From Raphanus sativus (taxonomy: Eukaryota; Streptophyta; Magnoliopsida; Brassicales; Brassicaceae): a stretch of DNA of 64,000 nucleotides. The notes under the pieces were generated by a model that ran no database searches, was not told where the DNA came from, and saw only the letters and a list, made by a program, of their open reading frames with translations. Shown in pieces: positions 36,488-47,460 of the stretch; the stretch's first letter is position 1, and each line of letters starts with the position of its first letter. The stretch spans positions 51,939,265 through 52,003,264 of the forward strand of contig NC_079516.1 in NCBI RefSeq assembly GCF_000801105.2, written 5' to 3'. The position numbers and the translations under genes were made by a program.

Positions 36488-36987
36488 GTAATAATGTAAT
36501 AACAAGTATGTGAAATAAAATGCCGGAAGTATCTGAGGCTCACATGGTTTGATTATAGATGTGGTTATTGTGGTCGAGAGAAAAAGAGAGTAATTATTAA
36601 CTTTCATACTACGCAACTTGCTATAAGCCAAAAGACTCGGCGGAGCCAAAATATCTGCAGTTGTTTTAAAAATCTTCTATGTTAAAAGTAACTCGAATTC
36701 AAGATAGGAGTGACATCTTAGGAACTTTCATGCATTTAAATGTAAACAAAGAGATCCATCCAATGTGTGTTGGTGATAAGTTCACAATATGGAACCTCTG
36801 TTCTCACATCCCATGTGCCTATGCATAAATGGAAATCTTTTTGTCACATTATTACAACAACATTACTATATATACTGTTTTACCAAAAAACACATTACTA
36901 TATATACTAGTATGGTACTTTTATCCTCTGTGGTCTCTTATTCTTATATTGCCAACCTTGGCTGTTCCAGATGGATAGAGAGAAACC

Positions 36988-37662
36988 TTAACAAGAAAGG
37001 TTTTCTCCAGGTTCAACTCCAAGCTTGCGACAATAGTCTTGGAAGTACCTAACCCTGTTGACAGCTTTCTCTGTAGAATCTCCTCCGCTACACTCCCTAC
37101 TATTCACAGCCTTGATGGTCGCGCCAAAGCCCGATTTAAAACTCGAGCGGACATTAGTAGTCCAGTACCAGAAAGAGGCCTTGAAGGCAAGAACCTGGTC
37201 TTGAGCCACTTTCTCAGGTGTAGCCAATAAGTCTCCCTCGTTCAGGTCTCTGCCACAGGGACCATAGTTGTAGTTCCAAGAGAGCTGGATCGCACCACGA
37301 CCATAGTAACCCTTTCCTTGTGCACATGGGAACTCTGTCTTTGATGCGTCACAGTACTCTCCACGTGCGGCTTTCGCTGGTCCATCAACTTCCTCAATGT
37401 GGCACAGGACTGCAACAAGGAGTATATCATCAAAACTCTAACCAAAATCTGTATCTAATCTAATTGATTGTATTTTGTTAATACTGAAATCAAATTTAGT
37501 CAATATATTTTTATATAAAAATCAAACTAAAATCAATGGATAATATAATTATTTTTTATTTTAAAAACAAGACTAGAGGTAAATTATATTTATAACATAG
37601 ACTCTCAAAATTGAATAGACAAAAATATATAAAAATAACTGAATATCTATTGGAAGATCTAC

Positions 37663-37704
<42 letters not shown>

Positions 37705-38014
37705 CTTTTTTTGGAACAATTACTAATATTGGTAGATCTTAAAGATTTTCAAAATGATAAAAACTCGAGAGAATTATCAAAATATTGTGATTATTCAATT
37801 ATGAATTTAACTTTTACTAAAGATTATGAATTTAATTACTGGAAAGAATTACTTACACCCCGTTTCCTGAGCGACGTGAGCAAAGAAGGCAGCGATTTCA
37901 CGTTTGGAGATGGAAGCACCGAAGCTTGGATAGGCATAAGCTGCAGCCATAAAGGTTTCGTGGGTGTAGAATCCTCTACCTTGGCAGTTACTCTCTGTTG
38001 CTTGGCTTAGTATA
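36988..38014 (-). pseudogene. Class IV chitinase A, 3' part (gene split by CACTA element)
   Basis: This is the downstream part of a secreted GH19 class IV chitinase. Exon 1 continues from the transposon junction at 38014 to 37857, and exon 2 is 37409-36988. The visible catalytic domain has [16 protein letters not shown] (catalytic Glu in QETG), CAQGKGYYGRG, SWNYNYGPCG and a C-terminus GVEPGENLSC typical of class IV. Reading frames on both sides of the 7,945-bp element would meet in register at the target site, so without the insertion the gene would have been open. As it stands it cannot give a normal mRNA unless the element is spliced or excised. The 447-bp intron contains an (AT)n run (37666-37701). 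Relatives: the At2g43570-At2g43620 cluster. Confidence 0.9.
37666..37701. repeat. (TA)n microsatellite in chitinase A intron
   Basis: About 17 TA dinucleotides in an otherwise AT-rich intron. Confidence 0.9.
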
Positions 38015-38388
38015 CACTACAAGAAAACACGTAGATTCTGAGGGAAATACCGAGGGAAAATGAGTTCCTCGGAAATTTCGGACAAAATATCGAGGAAATA
38101 CCGAGGAAACCAAGAAATGGGGTTTCCTCGAAATTTCCTCACTATTTTTTGAAGAAATTTCGAGGAATACCAACTTCCTCTGTAATTTTCGAGGGGATAC
38201 CGAGGAAACCAGGGTCGTCGGAAAAAATCGACGGATATTTCTAATATTTCGACGACATCTTGTAGCCGTTAGAGAGCCGTTGGGAGAGCCATTGGGGGAT
38301 TTAAACAATTTCGAGGAAATTTCGAGGAAATGTCTGTTTCCCTCGAAATTTCCTCGATATTTCCTCAGTATGCCGGGAGGATTTCATC

Positions 38389-38396
38389 TATAAATA
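38389..38396 (+). promoter_or_regulatory. TATA box of the CACTA transposase gene
   Basis: TATAAATA lies 88 bases before the ATG at 38477, immediately after the left subterminal repeat array. The following pyrimidine-rich sequence looks like a leader. Confidence 0.65.
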
Positions 38397-38476
38397 CAGC
38401 CACCCCTCTTCCTCTTCATTCACTCCATTTCTTTTCTTCTTCTCTCCTAGTCTCACGAATTTGATTCCAAAAAAAT

Positions 38477-41400
38477 ATGTCTTCTTCAAATTATTTTCGT
38501 TCTTGGATGGATCGACCTCATTTGGATCCGGACACGAGATTGCTTACGGAAGAATACAATCAAGGTATAATCGAGTTCATGAGGGTAGCTCGCAAACAAC
38601 CGGAAGCAGAAACAGGTAAGTTAAGATGTCCTTGCTCTAATTGTAAAAATAGAAAAGTTATTAAAGAGTGGGATGTTTGGACTCATCTATTATTGAGTGG
38701 GTTTACACGAAGTTACAAAATTTGGTATCATCATGGGGAAACTGATTATGAACTTGGTAGTACTAGCGAACCTCAGCCGGCGGTTAGATTAGAAGAACCA
38801 ATTAGGGCGGATGTAGATTATGGTGTAGGTACTGAGCAGATGATAAATGATCATTTTAGAAGGGAAGATTTACCCAATGCAGAAGCTAGGAGATTTTATG
38901 AAATGTTGGATGCTGGAAAGCAACCATTGTACGAAGGTTGCAGAGATGGTCATTCAGCTTTATCATCTGCTATGAGACTGATGGGCATTAAAACAGATTA
39001 TAACTTGGCTGAAGACTGTGTGGATGCGATAGCTAATTTTGTTAAAGGTATTCTACCTGAGGATAATGTAGCTCCAGGCTCATACTACGAGGTTCAAAAA
39101 CTCGTAGCTGGGGTTGGTTTATCTTATCAGGTAATAGATGTATGCAGCGATAACTGCATGATTTATTAGAGGGTGGATGATCAGCGGACTACATGCAAAT
39201 TTTGTGGGAAGCCTCGTTATAAAGATACTAGTGGAAGAGTTCCAGTGCCATATAAAAGGATGTGGTATTTGCCTTTGACGGAAAGGTTGCAGAGGTTGTA
39301 TCTTTCAGAACGCACAGCGCAACGAATGAGATGGCATGCGGAGCACTCAACAGATGGTGAGATTAGACATCCTTCAGATGCAAAAGCGTGGAAACATTTC
39401 CAATCAAAGTATCCCGACTTTGCGTATGAGAGAAGAAATGTCTACCTTGGATTATGTACTGATGGTTTCAGCCCGTATGGGAAGAGTGGAAGACAATATT
39501 CTCTACGGCCAGTCATTGTTACACCATACAACTTACCCCCAAACTTGTGCTTGCGACGAGAGTTTTTGTTTCTCTCCATTCTCGTTCCCGGACCAGAGCA
39601 TCCTAAGAGATCACTTGATGTGTTTCTTCAGCCACTAATATATGAGTTGCAACAACTATGGGCTCAAGGTGCTGAAACATACGATATTTCGTGTAAAGAA
39701 AACTTTCAAATGCGGGCAGTACTAATGTGGACAATAAGTGATTTTCCAGCATATGGTATGTTATCTGGATGGACAACGCATGGAAGGCTATCATGTCCAT
39801 ATTGTCAAGATAACACTGATGCTTTCCAACTAAAACACGGAAGGAAAACGTGTTGGTTTGACTGTCACAGGAGATTCCTACCACCTGATCATCCATATCG
39901 TAGGAGTAGGAATTTGTTTACTAAGAACAAGAAGGTGTTTGACAGTCCACCTGCGGAAATTAGTGGGAAAAGTTTGAAGACACAACTAAGAGATTTTGGT
40001 GCAGAAAGGACGCCAGACATCGGTGGACATGCGCGTTTTCCGGTAGATGCTGTTGGAAACCTATATAACTGGCACAAAAAAAGTATATTCTGGGATCTGC
40101 CATACTGGGAGGATCATTTGCTAAGGCATAATTTAGATGTCATGCATATTGAGAAGAACTTTTTTGACAACCTCATGAACACGATCCTTAACGTTCAAGG
40201 TAAAACAAAGGATAATTTGAAGTCAAGACTGGATTTAGTTGATATATGTGATCGTTCAGAACTTCATATTGATGGGAATGGTAGGGCTCCTTTTCCCATA
40301 TACCGACTTGATGCAGAGGGAAAAAATGCGTTCTTCGATTGGATTTCAAACGATGTGGAGTTTCCAGACGGTTATGCATCTAATTTGCGTAACTGTATCG
40401 ACAGAAAGGAAGGAAAGTTTATTGGTTTAAAAAGTCACGATTGTCATGTGTTGATGCAACGCTTACTTCCGTTTGCTTTCAAGGAACTATTACCACGAAA
40501 TGTTCATGAAGCAATAGCAAGTATAAGTGCTTTCTTCCGCGATTTATGCGCCAGATCAGTGACTCCTGAAGGTATTGAAAATCTGAAGACTAACATAGCC
40601 GTGATTCAGTGCAACCTTGAGAAGATATTTCCTCCCTCATTTTTTGATATTATGGAGCATCTTGTTATTCACCTGGCAAGAGAATTGGAACTTGGTGGTC
40701 CTGTGCAGTATAGATGGATGTATCTGTATGAGCGGTATATGTTTCATTTGAAGAAGATGGTGAAAAATCTAAGTAGGGTGGAAGGTTCTATAGTCGCACA
40801 GATGATCAATGAAGAAATTTCAAACTTTACTGAGTACTACTTTCCAGCAGAAGTTCAGACCAAAAACAGAAGACCTGCACGGCATGATGATAGAGGCGAA
40901 CGGGCAACATACCATGTTACGGTTCCTGACATTTTCACAGATGTTGGACGACTTAGCGGAAAATCAAAGGACCGTCGACTTACTGAGCAGGAGCGCAGTC
41001 ATTTGCAAACATATTTGCTCACCAACTGCGAAGATGTTCTTCAATATGAGAGGTAAGTTTATTATCTTACAAATTTTTATTTTAACAAATTAACATTTAT
41101 ATCTTAATTAATTACATTTTTTGTCTTCACAGGATTTTCATGGCAGAAAAGCGATTCGAATATAGATACGCTACAGAGGCAGAACTAGAAGAAATGAAGC
41201 AAAAAGAATTTGCTGGATGGATGTTTACTTATGTGAGTGCCTTAAACAAATTAAAAAATCATTTATCACATATTTATAGAAATTAAAAAAATATTTATCA
41301 CATATTTATACTCATATATATGTGCTATTAATAGGTGTCTGCTGGTTTGGCCATAGGTGAAACATTTGACGATTGGATACGCGAGATGGTGGTTGGACCA

Positions 41401-42085
41401 AACTATGTTGTGAAGTCATATCCGAGATTTTGTACTCGAGGATATGCATTCACAACTGAAAAGACGAAACGTTCGCGTACGACCTATGATGCTGGCGTTT
41501 GTTCTGCATCGGGAGATGATGTATACTACGGACACATACATGAGATTTTGGAAATCAAGTATTTAGGCCTGCTTGGATTGCGCTGTACTGTTTTCTATTG
41601 TGATTGGCACGACATCACTCCAGATCGAGGTGTGAGAACAGATGCATTTGGTGTTACATCAGTTAATTCGAGACGAAAGCTGTAATATTATGATCCTTTC
41701 ATTCTTGCTTCTCAGGCCGATCAGGTAAGTTATTGGTCATCATGTGTAATAATTTAAACTTGTACTAAATTTTTTTAAAATGTTACAGGTTTGTTATATC
41801 AAGTACCCCCGGATAAGGAACAGAGATGATCCATGGGTTACTGTTACCAGACTCAACCCGAGAGGCCGAGTTCAGGGGAGTTCTGAGCTGGAAGACCCAC
41901 TACAACCAATCACATCCAGTAACTTAAGTGCAGAAGAAGATGTAGCAGGAGTTGGCCTTGTAGTAGATTTCACCGACTTCGCAGAGGAAGCCGTCGTTCA
42001 CGCACAGGATGAACCAGTTATTGGAGAGTTTCACCAAGATCCAGATTCAGATTCATCTGCTGATGATGAGTCGGAATCAGAGTAG
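38477..42085 (+). pseudogene. CACTA transposase (TNP2-like) with two in-frame stops
   Basis: Four exons can be drawn in one frame: 38477-41052, 41133-41232, 41335-41724, 41789-42085. The N-terminus has the transposase-associated cysteine module (CPCSNCKNRKV; residues about 50-60) followed by the large TNP2 transposase core (HDCHVLMQRLLPFAF and related blocks). After it come a DUF4218-type region (MYLYERYMFHLKK) and, in exon 3, a DUF4216-type region. The protein catalyses element excision and insertion in the nucleus. Two nonsense codons interrupt it: TAG at 39167-39169 (after DNCMIY, where relatives appear to have an aromatic residue) and TAA at 41683-41685 (in RRKL*YYDPF, probably a former CAA). 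The acidic tail ends ADDESESE. The element is therefore probably non-autonomous now. Confidence 0.9.
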
Positions 42086-42105
42086 TTTTTTTTTTTTTTT
42101 TTTTT

Positions 42106-42960
42106 ACTAATTTCGAGGAAATTTCGAGGGAAGTTAGGGTTTCCTCGAAATTTCCTCGGAATAACCCTTAACGGTTTAGAGGTTTGATAAAAAACACCTA
42201 GATCGTCGAAATTTCCTCGAAATATTTCGAGGAAATTTCGACGACCAAGATAATTTTAGGGGTTTGATTTAAAACACCTTGTTTCGTCTAAATACCCTCG
42301 AAATATTTCGAGGAAATTTCGAGGGATTACAAATTTTTTGGTTTTCCTCGAAATTCCGTCGAAATATTTCGAGGAAATTTCGAGGACCTAGCTAATTTTT
42401 GGTAGTTCCTCGAAATTCCCTCACAATATTTCCACGGAATTTCGAGGAACAGGGGGTTTTAAACCGAAAACAACGTTTTGCGGATTGAATAACACGTATA
42501 TAACCTTCATTAAGTGTCTTAGCCAGATTATAAAGTCCAACTTTAGGGTTTTAACCCGAAAACAATGTTTTGCGGATTGAGACGAAAACCACACAACATA
42601 AGATAAACACTTATACGTTTTAATAAACGTTAAAGGAAATACTTACAATAATTTTTGTAATTGTGTTATTTCATTATTTATGATCATCTATACAAAGAAA
42701 CCTCATTATTATGAATCACATTTGTATAAGAAATGACATAGGGGAAAAAAATCGATGTTTTCAAAACCCCAAACCCTCTTTCCTCGAAATTTCCTCACAA
42801 TATTGTGAGGAAATTTCGAGGAAGGTTTTCCTCTGACTGTTTTTCATTAACCAGGAAACCCTAGCCGACAACAAGAAAATTTCGAGGAAATTTCGACGAC
42901 CACATTAAAAATTTCGAGGAAATTTCGACGGACCCTGTCCGTCGGACCCCTCATAAATTA
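42106..42960. repeat. Internal array of CACTA subterminal-type motifs
   Basis: Dense copies of TTTCGAGGAAATTTCGA and its complement, in clusters at 42106-42450 and 42778-42930, lie between the two transposon genes and upstream of the second one. A gap of unrelated AT-rich DNA separates the two sub-clusters. A pyrimidine-rich (CTCTC)n leader (42970-43170) follows. Confidence 0.88.
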
Positions 42961-43172
42961 GGTTTTCATTCTTTTCTTCCCCATTTCTCTTCTCTCGATC
43001 TTCCTCTCTTCCTCTCGCGCGGCTACTCCTTCTCCTCTCCTCTCTCTTCCTCGCGGCTCCTCTCCTTCTCCTCTCCTCTCCTCTCTTCCTCGACGGATCT
43101 CCTCTCCTCTCCTCTCCTCTCCTCTCTTCCTCTCGGCCTCCTTCCTCTCCTCTCTTCCTCTCCTCTCTTCCC

Positions 43173-45296
43173 ATGTAAGTTCATATCTCTTCTATTCTTC
43201 TCTTCATAGATCTCGAAATTTAGGTTGTTAGATAGAAAATTCTAGGATTGAATGGATAGTTTAGGATTTGCATGTTTGGATTGTTGTTTGGATTGTTGGT
43301 ATATTTTTTTTTGATTTTGTGTTTTTGATTTTTTAAAACGTTTTTTTATTTTTAAAACGTTTTTTGATTTTTAAAACGTTTTTTTGATTTTTAAAACGTT
43401 TTTTGATTTTTAAAACTATTTTTATATATTAAAACTATTTTTTTATTTATTAAACAATTTTTAAAATATTAAAACTATTTTTAATATATTAAAACTATTT
43501 TTTTGTAATTATTAAACAATTTTTAATATATTAAATTTTTTTAGTAATTATTAAACAATTTTAAATATTAAAAATATTTTTAATATATTTAAACTTTTTT
43601 GTTATTATTAAACAATTTTAATATATTAACAAATTAAATAAATAATTGTATATATTAAATAAAATTTATTTATATAAAGGTCTCAAGAGGAACATACCCG
43701 CTCTCGACAGCGTCGTGGTCGTGGTGGTTCGGGGAGCGGCTCCATTTCGGGTTCCGCATCGCCGTACAGCTCCTACCAGACATCTCCTTCTCCATTTCCC
43801 TCTCATTCTCCTCCCGCTCCCGGTGTGGCACCCACTCCTGCTCCTGCTCCTGCTCATCCGGCACTTCTGAGAGTTGCGGAGTTTGTTCGACAGCCGGGTC
43901 GTGACCATCTTCCATATCTCACTCAGTATCCACGTGGACAGGATCAGACATGGTAATTAAACCTATTTTTTTTTCATTAAAATTTGATTCATTAAAATAA
44001 TTAATTCTAAAATAATTAATTCTTTTTATTAGGTTTGACCGATCCGGGAACGGGATCAGCGGATGGATCAACAGTATGATGTACTCGTCCCTCGACAATG
44101 GACATCCGACTTTCACCGACTTCCCTCTTGAGAAGCAGCATATGTGGCTTCAACAGTTTGCGGTAAATATTCTATTTTTTACTTATTTTTTACTTATTTT
44201 TTTCATCTTTAATATTAATTTTCTAATAATTGTGTTTTATTTTCAGCAACAATTCAACTGGAATGCCGATGATACGTTGTTTATCTATTACCACTTCGTC
44301 CATAAAGTTATGGACAACTATGGGAAGCAGATGCACTCGTGGAAGAAGAAGTGGGAAATAAACAAGGTTCGTTTTTATTTATGATACAATTTTTTAATTT
44401 TTTAAAATATTTTTTTATTTATTTAACAATTTTTTTTTAAAGGTTCCAAAGGGGATGGACCCGACGGTCTGGCAGGAGTTGAGTGTGCATTGGAGTAAGA
44501 ACGAAGTGAGAGCAACTTCTTCCACCAACTCCACCAACCGCAAGAGCGACCGTAAGGGGAAGGGCATGTACGTCCATAACTTGGGTGCTCAATCTTTAGC
44601 CAGTCTGGGGGATCGCTTGGTAAGCTTGTCGGTTTTTATTATATTATTTAAGATTCTAATATTTTTTTGTGCATTTCTTTTAATTACTAATGTTTGTTTA
44701 ATTTATGTTTTTTTCAAGGCGGAAGAAAATGAGGGGGAGCCGGTTGATCATCTCCGCCTAATAAAGACGGCGTATACCAACAAGAAGACCGGCGAGATTG
44801 ATGATGGTGTTGTGAGGGATGTGGTCACCCTCATCGACAGTCAGATGGAACAGGAAGTGTCTCAGCTTCAAACCGAGGATGACGATTCGACGGAATCGAC
44901 CGGCTTGCCTCGGGTTCGGATCAACCAAATCGTTGAAGCGGTAAGTTCATTTTTTAAAGTTCAATCCATTTTTATATTATTTAAATTTGACACTTTCTTT
45001 TTCAGTCGGTTCCAAAGAAGAAGGGCCGTTTGTTCGGTTTGGCTCGTCGGTCTCCCTCGGTTCCGTCTGCTTCTGCACCACCACCGTCCTATGTTGATCA
45101 AGAAGTCCTTCTAAGCTAGATGAGGGACAAGGATGCTCGCATATCTGCGCTGGAGTCCATGGTGGCGAGTCAAGAGGCGGGCTGGGAGGCACAGAGGAAG
45201 CTGAACGAGCAAATGATGGCGATGATGAGGAGCATGAACCCGAACGCCAACGTGGACTTCCCGACCATGCCAGACCCGGACTTCCAAACCCCGTAG
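43173..45296 (+). pseudogene. CACTA TNPA/Ptta-like protein gene with one nonsense codon
   Basis: Proposed exons: 43173-43174, 43680-43952, 44033-44162, 44247-44366, 44443-44619, 44719-44940, 45006-45296, in one frame. The start codon would be split AT|G by a 505-base AT-rich intron, giving a protein starting MSQEEHTRSRQRRGRGG. It has a Ser/Pro/Ala-rich N-terminus, then the plant transposase (Ptta/En/Spm) domain from TWFDRSGNGISGW through MHSWKKKWEINK and [12 protein letters not shown] to RINQIVEA. In En/Spm the second protein (TNPA) binds subterminal repeats. A TAG at 45117-45119 (probably a former CAG) cuts off a C-terminal coiled-coil-like tail (MRDKDARISALESMVASQ). The protein up to the stop retains the whole domain and might still be functional. 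Confidence 0.82.
43315..43660. repeat. AT-rich degenerate repeats in the TNPA first intron
   Basis: Four to five copies of a TTTTTGATTTTTAAAACG unit (43320-43410), followed by TTTTTAATATATTAAAACTA-like words. Low-complexity, intronic. Confidence 0.75.
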
Positions 45297-45959
45297 TTTA
45301 ATTTCTTTCAGAAACTCTAAATGTTTTCTTTTCGTTTGTATGACTTTGAATTTTAAATAATATGTTTTCAATTTAAATTTTAATTTTATATTTTCGAATT
45401 TAAATTTTAAAAATATTTTTTTTTTAAAAAACAATTTTTAAAAAAAAATAATAATTTTCAAAATATTCCGAGGAACAGCTGTCCTCGGTATATACCGAGG
45501 GATTTTGTTCCTCGGAATATTCCGAGGGAAAGTTTCCTCGAAAATTTTCGAGGGCTGCTTTCCTCGAAAATTTTCGAGGAAACAGTCCCTCGAAATATTC
45601 CGAGGAAAACTGGTCCTCGAAATTTTCGAGGAAATAGTCCCTCGGAATTTTCCGACGAAACTATTTCCTCGAAAACTTTCGTAGGTGTTTTCTCTTGGTA
45701 TAATCCGCGGTATATGCCGAGGGAATTGTTCCTCAATATATTCCGAGGACCTCTTCGACGAAGGGCAGTCCTCTAAATATCTTCGGAATTATGTTTCCTC
45801 GAAATTCCGTCACAAATTTTCGAAGAAATTTCGAGGGAAAATGAAATTTCGAGGAGATTTTTTCGAGGGACGTTTTCCTCGATATTTCGTCGGAATACGC
45901 TTATTCCGACGAAATACCGAGGAAAAAGTCCCTCAGTATCAGCGTGTTTTCTTGTAGTG

Positions 45960-46231
45960 ATAGAGTTAAAGAACTCAGGTGTCACAGTCTCTTCAAGTGA
46001 AACAGTTGGATCTCCGGGACCGCTGTTCTTGCAAGGTCCTTCTCTGCAGCCCTCTCCGCAGTAATCATCGGTTGTTCCACAGTAACCAGCTCTGCTGCAA
46101 CATAAGCCCGCGGCGCAGCCGCAGTTCTGAGAGGCGTCCGGTTTGGACACGGTTAGGATCAGGAAAAAAAGAGTTGTGACTAAAATAGCAAACTGGTCAT
46201 TTCGTGATGTGGTTTTAGCGTAGTTCATCAT
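45960..46231 (-). pseudogene. Class IV chitinase A, 5' part (signal peptide and chitin-binding domain)
   Basis: The minus-strand frame from 46231 encodes a signal peptide (basic start, then FAILVTTLFFLILTVS), then a hevein-type chitin-binding domain with eight cysteines (QNCGCAAGLCCSRAGYCG to CREGPC), a short Pro/Gly linker and the first residues of the GH19 domain (VTPEFFNSI). The CACTA element then interrupts it. A TATA-like TATAAA lies at about 46280-46286, some 50 bases before the ATG. Alone, this piece could encode a secreted chitin-binding peptide with a transposon-derived tail; the frame continues about 60 codons into the element. Confidence 0.9.
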
Positions 46232-47460
46232 TGTTTCTTTCTCTGTGTGTGAGGCAGATAGAGGTACATTAGGCTCGCGTTTTATAGGTGAAGCAAAGAC
46301 AATGATGGTACCATGAAGAATACTTTTTGTGGAAATCTCGGAATATCCAAGTCAAGCGTCAACGGCCACGTAAACAATTTAGTTAGCCTAGTGGTCACGT
46401 AACGTAGAGAAAATTCAAATGTTCGTTGTATAATTCAACGCCGCGTAAAAGGAACATTTGAATTTTCGTTGTATCTTACATAAATTCGTTAAATAATTTG
46501 TTTTTAATTGTAGATCTGTTAGATAAACATTTTTCTAGGAAATGTTATCAGTCATAATGACATGTGAAAAAAACTTTAAATAACAGAAATATCACATTTG
46601 TTGGTAAACAAAAAAAATAAACAGTCTGTCTTGTCTAATTTTGTTAATTAACTTTCGGTTTGGTGAGATGAGTATTATAGGGTTTTAGGGAAATTTATTG
46701 ACTGGGTCTTTTAAGAAATAAATGAATGAGCTTTATGATGTTAATCTTCTTTTGAATATTAAAAGTAGGCTCGTGTAGTATTCCAACCATTTGAAAGGTC
46801 TTAAGATCGTTTTGAATTACTTGTAAACGTGAATTCCTTGTGGAAGGTTATATTGTCCTATAGTCTTATGTGTCAGGCTTTAATCCAATCAATAATTTGA
46901 AATATGTAACACCAAACGGTAAATATGTCGATCGGTCCTTGTTACAAAAAAAAAACATTGTTATTTACGTGTAACACTCCTCTGTAATATTTGTTTGCAA
47001 TAATCATTAAAAAGGGTGTAAATGTGTTTGTTGAGAAGTGATTCCTTGAGTAAAACCTGCAAATGAAAGAATGAAAGTCAGTGAGAAGAAGAAGAACAAA
47101 TAGGCAAGAAGAAGCTAGGTGATAAGCGAAAGAGAAAGAAGAAGTTTCAAGTCAACAAGTCGTTAGTAAAGTTAAGGTATTAACTATTTAGTTGTTAACT
47201 AAGTTAAGAGTTGCTGTATTATGAAGTTGGTAAGAGTTGTTAGAATAGTAAAGTTTGGAGTGTAAGATTAGTCTAAAGCCTAGAAGTATGGACTAGATTT
47301 AAGTGAGCAAGGAAGAACGATTAGAGTCAGACAGTCAGTAAGGAGTCTGCTATAAAGGTCAAGTGTGATCGACTGTAAGATGTTATGCAAGAATGAATGA
47401 AAAATAAGTTGGTAAAACAAACTCTTGTATAAATAAAACAGAGAAAATAGTAAGAGACTA
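46232..47460. other. Intergenic DNA upstream of chitinase A
   Basis: The first about 200 bases should hold the chitinase A promoter. The rest is AT-rich. The stretch 47030-47400 is purine-rich with many AAG/GTTAAG words but no open frame of interest. Confidence 0.4.

Larger units (their letters stand above)
38015..45959 (+). mobile_element. CACTA (En/Spm-type) transposon, 7,945 bp
   Basis: Termini CACTACAAGAAAACACG (38015) and CGTGTTTTCTTGTAGTG (ends 45959) are perfect inverted repeats. The target duplication is ATA (38012-38014 and 45960-45962), as expected for CACTA elements. Both ends carry arrays of a short subterminal motif, TTTCGAGGAAA / TTTCCTCGAAA (38040-38370 and 45465-45945), and a third array lies inside (42106-42960). 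Two genes run rightward: a TNP2-like transposase (38477-42085) and a TNPA/Ptta-like gene (43173-45296), both with nonsense codons. The element is inserted antisense to chitinase A. Intact ends mean it could still be mobilised in trans. Confidence 0.95.

Noticed and set aside
38030..38380. Direct-repeat array resembling a CRISPR
   Set aside because: Spacing is irregular, repeats are short and palindromic, and it sits at the end of a CACTA element in a plant genome.
42905..43174. 89-codon Arg/Glu-rich minus-strand frame
   Set aside because: It is the complement of a CT-rich transposon leader; the composition alone makes the frame.
45773..46231. Chitin-binding domain with a CACTA-derived tail as a deliberate fusion gene
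   Set aside because: The tail is transposon subterminal repeat read through by chance; simple disruption explains it.
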